From the NCBI RefSeq assembly GCF_005233875.1, contig NZ_SZPZ01000001.1, forward strand, positions 1,736,001 to 1,800,000: a stretch of DNA of 64,000 bases, written 5' to 3'. Position 1 is the stretch's first letter. Each line of letters starts with the position of its first letter. This DNA is from Kribbella jiaozuonensis. GTDB taxonomy: Bacteria; Actinomycetota; Actinomycetes; Propionibacteriales; Kribbellaceae. A model generated the notes under the pieces. The model did no database searches and was not told the origin of the DNA. It saw only the letters and a program-made list of their open reading frames with translations. Below, piece by piece: positions 54,527 to 63,565 of the stretch. A program made the position numbers and the translations under genes.

Positions 54527-56514
54527 CCGACTATCCGTCGAGACCCGAGCGGGACTGTGACATCTTGATGAAGGGCGGTATCACCAGCGGCGTGATTTAC
54601 CCGCGCGCCGTCTGCGAGTTGGCCACTCAGTACGGACTGCGCTCGGTCGGTGGCTCCTCAGCCGGCGCGATTGCCGCAGCCGCAGCCGCGGCCGCGGAAT
54701 CGAACCCATCTAGACAAGACGGTTTCGAGCGGTTGGAAAGGTTGCCGGCTGACATCACTGCGAAGCTCCCAGACGGGACGGCGGTGCTGGGGGGACTATT
54801 TCAGCCACAGCGCTCAACGAGGCCGCTGTATAAGGCGTTCACTGCGGGACTTGGTCGGTCCGGTCCTAGGCGGGTCGTGGCGATCGTATGGGGTGCGCTG
54901 ATCGGATTTTTCTGGTGGGCGCTCGCGGGCGCAATTCCGGGTGCCGTATTGCTGGTGCTGGGAATCATCGGCGAAGGCCTCGCACGTTGGGCGGCGGTGA
55001 TCGCGGCGGTCGTGTTGCTGATGACCGGCGCCGTCGCCGGGATCGCCTGCGGCGTCCTGCGTAGTGTGTCTGCCCGTCTTCCCGCGAACGGCTTCGGTCT
55101 GTGCAGCGGGATGCCCGGCACGGGTTCGGGCTCCCCGGCGGCGCTGACCCCGTGGCTGCACAGCGTCCTGCTCGAGTTGGCCGGCCGGGAGTCTGTGCTC
55201 ACCTTCGCGAATCTCGACGCGGCGGATGTCAAGCTGCGGATGATGACCACCAATCTGACGCGGCGACAGCCGATGCGGATGCCCTGGTTCGGGCGCGAGT
55301 ACTTCTTCTGTCCCGATGAGTTCCGCGCTCTGTTCCCGGCCGACGTTGTCGACTGGATGGAGAACCACGCTCCGCCACTACCTGAGCCGACCAGCGCCAG
55401 GGCGTGGCGGAGCCATCTGCTCCGGGAGCAGGCCAAGCCGCGGCTGCCCTTCCCCTCGCCACCAGACTTGCCAGTCGTCGTTGCGACCCGGATGAGTCTG
55501 AGCTTCCCTGTCCTGATCGCGGCCGTGCCGTTGTATGCCGTCGACTTCACCTTGCAGCAGAACCAGGACGCCGTTACGGCCGCTGCCGAGTGGCGGCGCG
55601 AGCACCCGAATGCCAGTCCAGCGGAGGCAGCGGCCGCCTTGAAAGGACCCGAGTTCGAGGTGAACTGGTTCTCTGATGGCGGCATCGCCAGCAACCTACC
55701 GGTGCACTTCTTCGACACGCCGCTACCCACCCGACCGACGTTCGCCATCGATCTGGCTCCCTTCCCCGACGGCGTGGACAAGGACGACGACGAGTCCAAG
55801 AACAGCGGGCTTCCGGGCGCCAACCAGGCCGGCAGGCATCGCCGCTGGTCCCGCTGGAACCGCACCGGGCTCGGTGCGATGCTCGCCTTCGGCCGGTCGA
55901 TCGTCGACACCGCGCGCTCCTGGGTCGACCAGTCGCAGCTGATCATGCCTGGCTACCGCGATCGGATCGTCACGATTTATCACGACAAGGCCGAGGGCGG
56001 GATGAACCTCAACATGGACGAACAGACCGTCGATCGGCTGGTCGAACGCGGCCAGGGTGGCGCCGCCAAGCTCGTCGACTCCTTCGTCTACGGAGACGGC
56101 TGGCTGAACCATCGCTGGATTCGGTTCCGGACCGCGACTGCTGGCCTGGACAGGTGGCTGGCTGGCTTTCGGAGCGGGTATGAAACGCCCGGCAGTGGCT
56201 ATCCCGACCTTGCAGGCGTCGATGCTGCAGGCAACCAGGCGGACGGCCCCGTGCCGTCGTATCCGATGACGGATGGCAGGCGCGTGGCCGTAAACCTGCG
56301 CACCGCCGCGCTCGTCAAGCTGACCAAGCAATGGAGCGATCCACCGACTGACGCGTTTACGCACAAGTCGCCCCGACCGAGTCCCGCGCTGCGCCTGGTC
56401 CCAAGCGACATACTCGACCGCGCGAGGCGACCCGCCGCCCCCGATGCAGATGGGGAGGAACCGATAGAACCTCCTTCGGACTCGGAGCCAGTCGACGGAA
56501 CCCCACCGAACTGA
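54523..56514 (+). CDS. Patatin-like phospholipase with membrane segments
   Basis: A 663-residue protein. The patatin oxyanion loop is MKGGITSGVIYP (residues 16-27), nucleophile Ser46 is in VGGSSAGAI, and the catalytic Asp is at about 385 in FSDGGIASNLP. Two or three helices sit between (IVWGALIGFFWWALAGAIPG, IIGEGLARWAAVIAAVVLL), so it is probably bound to the inner membrane. A Pro-rich acidic tail ends it. ATG at 54523 has AAGGAG six bases upstream. Patatin phospholipases act as membrane-destroying effectors in bacterial immunity (for example CapV of CBASS), but no nucleotide cyclase is seen here. Confidence 0.88.
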   Translation: MTDYPSRPERDCDILMKGGITSGVIYPRAVCELATQYGLRSVGGSSAGAIAAAAAAAAESNPSRQDGFERLERLPADITAKLPDGTAVLGGLFQPQRSTRPLYKAFTAGLGRSGPRRVVAIVWGALIGFFWWALAGAIPGAVLLVLGIIGEGLARWAAVIAAVVLLMTGAVAGIACGVLRSVSARLPANGFGLCSGMPGTGSGSPAALTPWLHSVLLELAGRESVLTFANLDAADVKLRMMTTNLTRRQPMRMPWFGREYFFCPDEFRALFPADVVDWMENHAPPLPEPTSARAWRSHLLREQAKPRLPFPSPPDLPVVVATRMSLSFPVLIAAVPLYAVDFTLQQNQDAVTAAAEWRREHPNASPAEAAAALKGPEFEVNWFSDGGIASNLPVHFFDTPLPTRPTFAIDLAPFPDGVDKDDDESKNSGLPGANQAGRHRRWSRWNRTGLGAMLAFGRSIVDTARSWVDQSQLIMPGYRDRIVTIYHDKAEGGMNLNMDEQTVDRLVERGQGGAAKLVDSFVYGDGWLNHRWIRFRTATAGLDRWLAGFRSGYETPGSGYPDLAGVDAAGNQADGPVPSYPMTDGRRVAVNLRTAALVKLTKQWSDPPTDAFTHKSPRPSPALRLVPSDILDRARRPAAPDADGEEPIEPPSDSEPVDGTPPN

Positions 56515-56531
56515 ACCTCGGGAGGCGCGCC

Positions 56532-56798
56532 TCACCACTGAGCCTCGACCACGCCGGTGGTGCGGTATTCCGCGGCTGGCGCTACCGGCGGTCCGGCGCT
56601 CGGCGCTGTGCCAAGAATCGCTTGAACAATGGGATCGGGACTCCACGGCTGCGTTGATTCGGCGCGATGATACTGATTCTCGAGTGCGGCGTGGTTGATG
56701 GCGGCCTCGACCTGCTGGCCGAGCATCGGGTGGTGATCGGTCCTCCTCGCTCGGCCACCACCAGTCGCAGCCGGCTGAGAGCCGAGAACCACGTGCAC
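56532..56798 (-). CDS. Small hypothetical protein
   Basis: A frame of 88 codons or fewer whose end looks coding (QQVEAAINHAALENQYHRAE then PWSPDPIVQAILG). A shorter start at the Met of MLGQQVEAAINHAAL (about 56726) is likely. No domain recognised. It is convergent with the patatin gene and could equally be a chance frame. Confidence 0.3.
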   Translation of the reverse strand: MHVVLGSQPAATGGGRARRTDHHPMLGQQVEAAINHAALENQYHRAESTQPWSPDPIVQAILGTAPSAGPPVAPAAEYRTTGVVEAQW

Positions 56799-56926
56799 GG
56801 ATGTGAGACGTTGTGGTGATGATGGGCAGGTTCATCGCCATGCAGATACCAGACGATCGACTCTCCGAAGAAGGCGACGACGTACAGAAACTCTGTTGGT
56901 TCGGCTCTTGTGCCGGGGTCACACTG

Positions 56927-57955
56927 GTGAGCATGAGCGAGGAGCAGTTGCCCGTCGTCTTTGCGGATGAGAGCAACAACACTGGTGAGAATCTCACCGA
57001 TGCCAATCAGCCGGTGTTCGCGGTTGCGGGTGTTCATCTGGACGACGGGGCCGCGCAGGACCTTGTCGACCATGTCCTGGCGGCGCTGAAGGTTGGCGCC
57101 GGAGAGCCGAAGTACAGCAAGGTGCGTAGGAGTCCGAAGGGAAAGGATGCGCTGCTCGACGTGCTGAGCTCTCTGCCGGCTGAGAGCGTCCAGACGCACG
57201 TAACTGGGAAGCGGTTCATGGCGGTTGCCAAGATCATCGATCTTGGCACGGAGCCGCTGATGTACGAGTCGGGCTACAACATGCTGGCTGATGGGTCGGC
57301 GCGCCATCTGGCGCACTTAGTGGCCGCGACTGGCCCAGTGCTTGGCGACGCGGCCGCGTTCGGGAAGCTGGTGGACACGTTCGTCGCAGTGGTGCGAGAG
57401 GTTCCGGGCGTCAAGGCCATGGACTACGTCAAGGCTGCGAAGGCGTATCTCGCGACGATCAAGGGCGAGAAGCACCCTTTTGAGCTGGCGCTTCTACCCG
57501 AGCCGTCCTGGCTGCATCAAGTCATGCGCGATCGAGCCCTGGGCGAGTTGGGCAAGACACTCGACCCTGCGATCCCAGGTGTGGTCGAGATGTGTCGGGG
57601 ATTCGAGCCCGTCCTCGGGCATTTCAAGCTCATCCACGACCGCTCGAAGGTCATCGGCAGCGCCAAGGCGGATCTTCTGATGTAGGACCAGATCCCCGAT
57701 CCGTCCGACCCCACTCGGAACAACGCCAGCATCGGGGTCGAAGAGATCGTTTTCGGTGACAGTAAGGATCATGCGCAGTTGCAGCTCGCGGATTGGGTTG
57801 CCCGGTTGTCAAAGGATGTCGCGATGGCCCGGTGGGGGTTTCCGAACGAGCAGAGCAGCCCGGAGGTGTTGAAGCTCGCGGAGGGGTGGCTTGCGGGTGG
57901 GCCTCTTGCGCTCGACCTGGGGCTGCTCGAGCCGAAGGCATCTCTGATCGGCTGA
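56927..57955 (+). pseudogene. DUF3800 protein, interrupted by an in-frame TAG
   Basis: The frame opens at GTG 56927 (or ATG 56933) with LPVVFADESNNTGENL, containing the DES motif that marks DUF3800. It continues to FKLIHDRSKVIGS and meets TAG at 57683-57685. The same frame goes on for 89 codons with the family's C-terminal signature (IVFGDSKDHAQLQLADWVAR) and ends at TGA 57953-57955. Restored length is about 342 residues. DUF3800 has an RNase-H-like layout of acidic residues and is frequent in defence islands. Without readthrough the product lacks its last acidic motif and is probably dead. Confidence 0.75.
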
Positions 57956-58065
57956 GGTGGCCTGGTCGGAGACATGGTCTAGTCTCGAGCGGTGAGAGTC
58001 GCGCGGTGCACAATTACCATTCTGTGCCCGGTCCCCTTCCTGCCACCTCCGCCGGCAGCGAGCCT

Positions 58066-58875
58066 ATGAAACGATCTGGTCTGCGCGAGTACAGGATCCG
58101 ACTGAAGTCTGTTGGTCTGGGTCGGATCGGCCTCGGCATGTTCGGCGTGGTCGCCACCGTGACTGGGGGCTTCGCGACATTCATCCCCGGAGCAGCTACG
58201 GGCGCAGCAGTCGTATGGGCCGTCATCGGTGCAGCGAGTCTTTACCTGGCCGTCAGTGGCCAGCATCTGACTGCACTTGAGTTCAGCAAGCTGAAGTTGA
58301 CGATGGGACAGACCGCGGCCAAGGAACTCGAGACAGTTGCGGATTCCGACGCCGACCCATCTGAGCGCATCCGCGCGGCCGGGGCACTCGAGGCGCTGTC
58401 ACCCGCCTTGTCTCCGGTCGAACAACGAATCGTAAGTTCTGCAATCCGTGACGCTGAGACGGAACTGCAGTATCGCAATCTGGTCATCGATGAGTTGAAA
58501 TCGATGTTTCCCGAGGGGACAGTCGTTGAGCCTCGACTCAATCCCGAGCGTGGTGTGTCCCTTCGCTTTGACGCGCTCGTTCGTGGGACGAGCGGTGGTG
58601 CCGTCTACATCGAGATCAGAGACCTCTCGACCAAGCGCGTGCGTCAGCCCGAGGTCGCGGCCCTGCTGGACCGGTTCATTGCTGCCGGGGCCGGCGTGAA
58701 CGTCGGACTGCTGATCGTCAGCGACGCGCGTTCGCTCGAAGGCATCGGACGGCTGGATCAGGCAAAGGTCGACGAGCTTGCCTTCCGGGTCGTCGAGTGG
58801 AAGACGCCAGTCGACAATGAGGACCTCAAGGAAGCCGTTGAACAGGGTTTGAGGTCGGTCAACGGCGGTTTCTGA
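58066..58875 (+). CDS. Membrane-anchored PD-(D/E)XK-like protein
   Basis: A 269-residue protein. Two adjacent helices near the N-terminus (IGLGMFGVVATVTGGFATF and GAAVVWAVIGAASLYLAV) are followed by a helical linker. The C-terminal alpha/beta domain reads SLRFDALVRGTSGGAVYIEI then RDLSTK. The Asp and Glu positions fit a PD-(D/E)XK core, but Arg replaces the usual Lys, so catalysis is doubtful. ATG at 58066 has a weak ribosome-binding site (GCGAG). A short frame from 57991 overlaps it as a leader. Function unknown. Confidence 0.6.
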   Translation: MKRSGLREYRIRLKSVGLGRIGLGMFGVVATVTGGFATFIPGAATGAAVVWAVIGAASLYLAVSGQHLTALEFSKLKLTMGQTAAKELETVADSDADPSERIRAAGALEALSPALSPVEQRIVSSAIRDAETELQYRNLVIDELKSMFPEGTVVEPRLNPERGVSLRFDALVRGTSGGAVYIEIRDLSTKRVRQPEVAALLDRFIAAGAGVNVGLLIVSDARSLEGIGRLDQAKVDELAFRVVEWKTPVDNEDLKEAVEQGLRSVNGGF

Positions 58876-58984
58876 CGCTTGCCCGGTCCGCCCGCGGAGG
58901 CTCTCGAATCTGACATGCAGGTGCTGGTTGGCAACATCTGATTGACAGCCTTTCGCGCTTTGGCGCGGCGGGTTGGTCACGTAC

Positions 58985-60958
58985 TTACAGCGAGTCGGCA
59001 CGCGCTGCGGCTTCAGCGGCCAACTGGGCACGCCAGTAGCTGGCGGCGTCCAGACCTGTCTGAATGGACGTGAACTCATCTGTCCGCGCCGCGAAGACGG
59101 CATCCGGAGCCGTGGCGTCGATGTACGACTCGAGGCCGAGCGCCAGTGCAGTCCCACTCAAGAACTCGGCGTACTCCCGCACGGAGTCGACAATCGCGAA
59201 GCTGGAGGGGTTGCCGTGCACGAGGGCATTCCGGACCCGGCTACGTCTCGCCTCCAGCACAACTTGTTCGGTGGCGTGGGTCTCGATGAGGGCGCTGTAT
59301 TCGGCGTGGTCGGTCACGCTCGCGAGCATGCGGTTGATCCAGCCGCGCTCGGACTCGATGCGACAGACCGAGAGGAGATCGTCCGAGCGGTCGGCGGCGA
59401 AGAGAATCCATGGCCGTGGAGGCTTCTGCGCGAACCACTCTTCGGTGAGCTCGGTGAGCAGCGGTCGCCGGTCTCCAACGCCGAGCAGGCACATACCAAC
59501 GGCGCGCTGTACATCGGCAAGCCACCGCGCGTGTGGCCAGCGCTCGCCTAGGAGCTTGAACAGGTACTTCGGGTCGAGCGCTGCATAGGCCGCGACGTGT
59601 TGCACCACCCTGTCGGCAAGCGGGATGACGCTGCGGATGTCTGCGTCGGAGGGTTTGCGCAGCGCCATGTTGCGGCTGAAAGGCTGGTCGGCGGCGGTCT
59701 GTACCTCGAGTGCGGCTGCGAGAAATCGAGGAAGCTCCTCGCGGGCCAGCGCCTCGGCGATGCGCAGCCCGTGCTCCTCAATTGCTCTTGCGGTGATGTC
59801 GGCGCCGTAGCGGTCATCGGGGAATCCCGTCTCGCGCCGCGCGGTCAAGAAGCTACGCGTGGCGGGCCGACCGGAGCTCAGGATTGCGTGTTGGGCAAGG
59901 TGTGGGCGAGCCCCGCCAGAGTTGTGGATCGACACGTTGAGGATGGTGTCCACGATGTCGATTGCGCGGTTCAGGGCGCCGGCTGACGTGGTCGTGCCAA
60001 GGTCGACACGAACCAGGAAGTCCACGTCTGATTTCTCGTCGACGAACTTTGCGACCTTGAAGAGTCGGCCATCTCGCACCAGTTCCGAGAGTTCAGACTT
60101 GTGTTCGAAGTTCTGGCCGGCAGGCTCGGCGTTGGGTACTGCCCAGTGGGCGCTCATGAACGACACTCGCCCAGCGGAGAGATGCATCCAGTTGTCGCCC
60201 TGATAACCCAGCCACACAACTACCGGCTCGATCTCGGCCGGTGTGCCAAGGTAGGTCCGGGCATTCGTGATCCGCTGCTCCAGGGGCAGGTCCCTCCGGA
60301 TGAGCGGGGAGTCGGAGGGATCACGGCCGAATGCCATGAGCGAGACAAGATTCCGGAAGCTCCGCTCCGCATCGAGGCCGCGTCTGTGCAACTGGTCGAA
60401 GAGCAGGTTCGCGATGGGGCGGTGCTCCTGGCCGGCCAAGGTTCGGTCCATGGCTGCGGCTACCAGGTCGTCCCAGCTGGCGCAGGCAGATGCGTCCGCG
60501 TCGAGTGCCTCAAGGAGATCCTTCGCGGTCATGGTGAGGTCGGTCCATGCGGCGTCGGTGCGGGTGCCCGGTGACTGCGCCAGGATGCTCTTGTGCGCGC
60601 CGATGAGCTTCGTGAATGCGGCTGTGAACTGTGCTAGAGGCGTCGCGACATGCGTGCGCAGCGAGTTGCCGAGCGCATCCATGGACTCCTCGAGGTCGAG
60701 GCGCAACGAGTCGCGGTTGGCTGTCTTCGTCCAGGCGTCTGTGCCGCTCGCAAGCTCCAGCCACCCGAGGATCTCGGCCACAATTACGGTCAGCGGCTGT
60801 ATGGTGCCCGCGCCGTGGCGGCGATCGAGTGACGAGACCAGCGACTTCAGCCAGTCAGGATCGTCAGCGGACCAGTGGTCGCTGACGTTGTAATCGATCA
60901 TCACGCTAGGAACGCCCATCGTGTAATCATGCGGCAAGTTCGGATATCTGTTCGTCAC
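58985..60958 (-). CDS. HEPN-motif protein of unknown function
   Basis: A 657-residue soluble protein. The C-terminal helical domain contains RNALVHGNPSS at about residue 577, an R-x4-H motif as in HEPN ribonucleases, preceded by EQVVLEARRSR. The middle has a charged alpha/beta segment (FKVAKFVDEKSDVDFLVRVD) and long helices. GTG 60958 and ATG 60919 are both possible starts. No other domain is recognised. HEPN proteins are frequent RNA-targeting effectors in toxin-antitoxin and phage-defence systems, so an RNase role is possible but rests on one motif. Confidence 0.6.
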   Translation of the reverse strand: MTNRYPNLPHDYTMGVPSVMIDYNVSDHWSADDPDWLKSLVSSLDRRHGAGTIQPLTVIVAEILGWLELASGTDAWTKTANRDSLRLDLEESMDALGNSLRTHVATPLAQFTAAFTKLIGAHKSILAQSPGTRTDAAWTDLTMTAKDLLEALDADASACASWDDLVAAAMDRTLAGQEHRPIANLLFDQLHRRGLDAERSFRNLVSLMAFGRDPSDSPLIRRDLPLEQRITNARTYLGTPAEIEPVVVWLGYQGDNWMHLSAGRVSFMSAHWAVPNAEPAGQNFEHKSELSELVRDGRLFKVAKFVDEKSDVDFLVRVDLGTTTSAGALNRAIDIVDTILNVSIHNSGGARPHLAQHAILSSGRPATRSFLTARRETGFPDDRYGADITARAIEEHGLRIAEALAREELPRFLAAALEVQTAADQPFSRNMALRKPSDADIRSVIPLADRVVQHVAAYAALDPKYLFKLLGERWPHARWLADVQRAVGMCLLGVGDRRPLLTELTEEWFAQKPPRPWILFAADRSDDLLSVCRIESERGWINRMLASVTDHAEYSALIETHATEQVVLEARRSRVRNALVHGNPSSFAIVDSVREYAEFLSGTALALGLESYIDATAPDAVFAARTDEFTSIQTGLDAASYWRAQLAAEAAARADSL

Positions 60959-61100
60959 ATCCCTCGCAGAGTATCGAGCATGATCGACAGCAGGCGAAAC
61001 GCCACCTGGTACAGCGAGATCACTGTTGAGGTTTCCGAGCTGTCCTCACGATCGGGCTTGGAAGCAGCGACAATCAGCTCGACATCTCCTGCGATAGGGG

Positions 61101-62303
61101 CTATCGGACGAACTCCGCGAGTGGCGGCATCCCTGCCAGGCCGAGATCCTCATCGAGCCAGTCCGGCTCGGCAGAGTAGGCATCTGCCCATACTCTGTGC
61201 TCCGCGTCCGCCGCTGGGTTCAAAGGAATGATCGCCGTTTCTCTCGCAACGTGCGGAGCGATGAGCCGACGCAGGCCGGTTCCGCTCTCGGCGTCGAATC
61301 GATTGTCTACCTGTGTGGCGTTCGTCGCGCCGATCGCCACACCCTTGGAGGATGAAAGGACCAAGCCTGCGAGGTGGTCGGCACCCTCCAATGCGTAGTG
61401 GGTAGCCTCGCTCAACCGGGAGACGCGCTCTGGCCAGCTTAGCGAGGGCCACTCGGTGAGCTGGAAGAATCCGTCGAGGGCATCGACACGGAGCCAGACC
61501 GGCTCCTCCCCGGACGACTGACGTGCTTTGTCAACGAGCGTTCGCGCGAGCCGGAACCATCCGTCGGTGGTGCGCAGACTGCCATGAAACGTTGAGCCGG
61601 GGTCGTTGTTTTGGTCGCGCCGGATCGAGGCCTGTCCGACGTCGGAGGTGACTATCGTCGGTCGATCTTGACTCGTCTTGCTAGCGACCCGCTCGACCTC
61701 GATCAGCCAGGCTTCAAGAGCGTCCGGGGCCACGTCGACCGCCATCTCGACGTCAATGAGAGCGCCGGTGCGCGCCTGAATGCTCTGGATCCTCATCCAC
61801 AAGCTATGTTCCAGCTCCTCCCAGCGCCGGTCGGCCATCGACCGCGACAGGCTGGTCGTCTCAACCAAGAAGGTTCGGCTTGCGCGAATACGCAGGTCTG
61901 CCTTCCTGGGCGCGTCCGCGATGCGGGGCTCGAAGGTGATCGTCTCGCTCGCGGCCTCCCATGCGCGGCTGACCTCCAACTGCAGTAACACGTGGCGCCA
62001 TGTGGCTGTGTCCACGCCACGTTTGAGGTCCTGCAGAACCTCTTCGAACGTAGGTTCCACCGTCACCGAGTCGACCCGCAGGGCGAACGTCAGAAAGGCC
62101 GGCAGCGCGGCGACGTGATGCCCGAGCATCAACAGCTCGTTTGGAAGCCATCCCCGCCGCTCGACCTGCTTCCGCGGCCAGCTTTTCCCCAGGTGCCCTT
62201 CCAACATGTCGATGCACCGCGCAACCGCCGCCACGCCGGCCGGACTGTACCGCTGCTCACTTCGACGCCGAAGCTCCGCCCAGTTCGGCCACTCGCTATT
62301 CAC
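61101..62303 (-). CDS. Hypothetical protein with PD-(D/E)XK-like motif
   Basis: About 400 residues from GTG 62303 (a TTG start at 62354 would overlap the upstream gene by 31 bases). The segment ADLRIRASRTFLVETTSLS has the spacing of a PD-(D/E)XK core (D-x11-E-x-T), with Thr in place of Lys. The rest is a mixed alpha/beta protein (VWLRVDALDGFFQLTEWPSL). It follows the DUF5677-like gene by 20 bases and is probably co-transcribed. Function not known. Confidence 0.55.
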   Translation of the reverse strand: MNSEWPNWAELRRRSEQRYSPAGVAAVARCIDMLEGHLGKSWPRKQVERRGWLPNELLMLGHHVAALPAFLTFALRVDSVTVEPTFEEVLQDLKRGVDTATWRHVLLQLEVSRAWEAASETITFEPRIADAPRKADLRIRASRTFLVETTSLSRSMADRRWEELEHSLWMRIQSIQARTGALIDVEMAVDVAPDALEAWLIEVERVASKTSQDRPTIVTSDVGQASIRRDQNNDPGSTFHGSLRTTDGWFRLARTLVDKARQSSGEEPVWLRVDALDGFFQLTEWPSLSWPERVSRLSEATHYALEGADHLAGLVLSSSKGVAIGATNATQVDNRFDAESGTGLRRLIAPHVARETAIIPLNPAADAEHRVWADAYSAEPDWLDEDLGLAGMPPLAEFVR

Positions 62304-62323
62304 CGCCAGAGCATCCCACGTTG

Positions 62324-63484
62324 CTATCGGAACCGGGCATCGACGCGTGGCCAAGGACTGGTGTAGACGAGTCCCGACACGAACTCGTGCGCGCTGTTAT
62401 GCATGTCAACAAGCCGCTTGAGCGGATCGCGAGGGTACGAGACTTCAGCGGGGGAAAGCTCAGGTGGGGGTTCTGTCTCGTCGCCGGTCTGCAACTGCCG
62501 GAAGACGATCGCATTTCGTGCAGTCCAGACGTCGTAAGCATGTGGGTTTGCGCCCAGGAACCAGAAATGGGAGCTGCATCGCTCTGCACGCTCAAGCGCC
62601 GCCTGTATCTCGGACGTATCTTCGACAGATATGTCCGGGTACATCTCCAGAGATCTGAGAAAGGTTCGAATCTCGAGGGTGCCTAAGGTCAGCGCATACA
62701 GAAGGATCAGTTCGCTGCTGTAGTGATCGAAGCGCGGCCAGTCGTGAGTGAAGTTGCGCCCGTAGGTGTCGGCCAGCAGGTCGGCCACTGGGTGAGTGTA
62801 GCCGCTCAAGAATCGGTAATGCGATGCAAGGCGGCCAGCGTCGTCCGGGTCGACCAGGTCGTTCGCTTGGAGGTTAACGAGTAGCGAGCTCCACGTCAGG
62901 TAGGTCTTCCACAGCGCGTCGTTCTCCTTGGCAAGTTCGCGAAGCTCGGAGACGTCGATCAAGCCGTCGCCCTCTTGTTGGGCCGGACTGCCTAGTCCCG
63001 GACTGTATTGCCGGAGGAGGAAGTAGTAGATGCTCACCTGCTGGCGTCGACCGGCGGCGTCAGGCTCGCTGAAGGGTCCTTCGCGGACGATCCTGACCTC
63101 ACCCTTCCTGGTGCGCGTCCACTCCTTGATATCAGCTGTCCAGGCTTTCCCGACGGCTTTGTCTGCCTGCCACTGCTCCCAGGTCCGTTCGTCGACGCCG
63201 CGCTGGTGCTGAACGAAGGTCCTGCCGAGGAACACCAACCAGTCAACGAGGACCTGCTCCAGGCCCGTACGCACCAGAGCGAAGGCTGAGCTGTATCTCG
63301 TCCGCTCAGCCAGAAGAACTGCGCTCGAGAGATGCGAACCGAGTTGCCGCACGCGTTCGGCCTTGTCGCTCACGTCAAGGTATTGGGTGTCGGACCATTG
63401 CAATCTGGAGTGCATGCTGTCCAGGATCTGGCTCAGATCGTGCCAAGCTCCAGCCAGCGCGGTGTGGCTGTCATCCGCAGTCAT
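62324..63484 (-). CDS. DUF5677-like helical protein
   Basis: About 386 residues, nearly all helical. ALVRTGLEQVLVDWLVFLG and the later YRFLSGYTHPVADLL resemble the conserved Arg/Glu helix and S-x-x-x-HP motif of DUF5677 and related HEPN-like families. ATG at 63484 has GGAG nine bases upstream; GTG 63499 is an alternative. It starts about 80 bases after a small membrane-protein gene, forming a run of three minus-strand genes. Assignment to the family is tentative. Confidence 0.5.
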   Translation of the reverse strand: MTADDSHTALAGAWHDLSQILDSMHSRLQWSDTQYLDVSDKAERVRQLGSHLSSAVLLAERTRYSSAFALVRTGLEQVLVDWLVFLGRTFVQHQRGVDERTWEQWQADKAVGKAWTADIKEWTRTRKGEVRIVREGPFSEPDAAGRRQQVSIYYFLLRQYSPGLGSPAQQEGDGLIDVSELRELAKENDALWKTYLTWSSLLVNLQANDLVDPDDAGRLASHYRFLSGYTHPVADLLADTYGRNFTHDWPRFDHYSSELILLYALTLGTLEIRTFLRSLEMYPDISVEDTSEIQAALERAERCSSHFWFLGANPHAYDVWTARNAIVFRQLQTGDETEPPPELSPAEVSYPRDPLKRLVDMHNSAHEFVSGLVYTSPWPRVDARFR

Positions 63485-63565
63485 GCTTGGATTCTCCACT
63501 TCGAAGCGGAACGACCTGCGACGTCGTCGATTCCTTGACCGCGCTGGCGGTATGGTTCGGCGATG

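Noticed and set aside
54523..56514. CBASS effector (CapV) assignment for the patatin
   Set aside because: No CD-NTase, Cap2/Cap3 or cyclic-nucleotide sensor gene is visible in the window.
53011..57685. Genetic-code change (UAG as sense) in the island
   Set aside because: TAG also ends the helicase frame at 51067, where the sequence beyond is not coding, and the TPR break is TAA. Simple nonsense mutations explain the data better, though two in-frame TAGs are worth rechecking.
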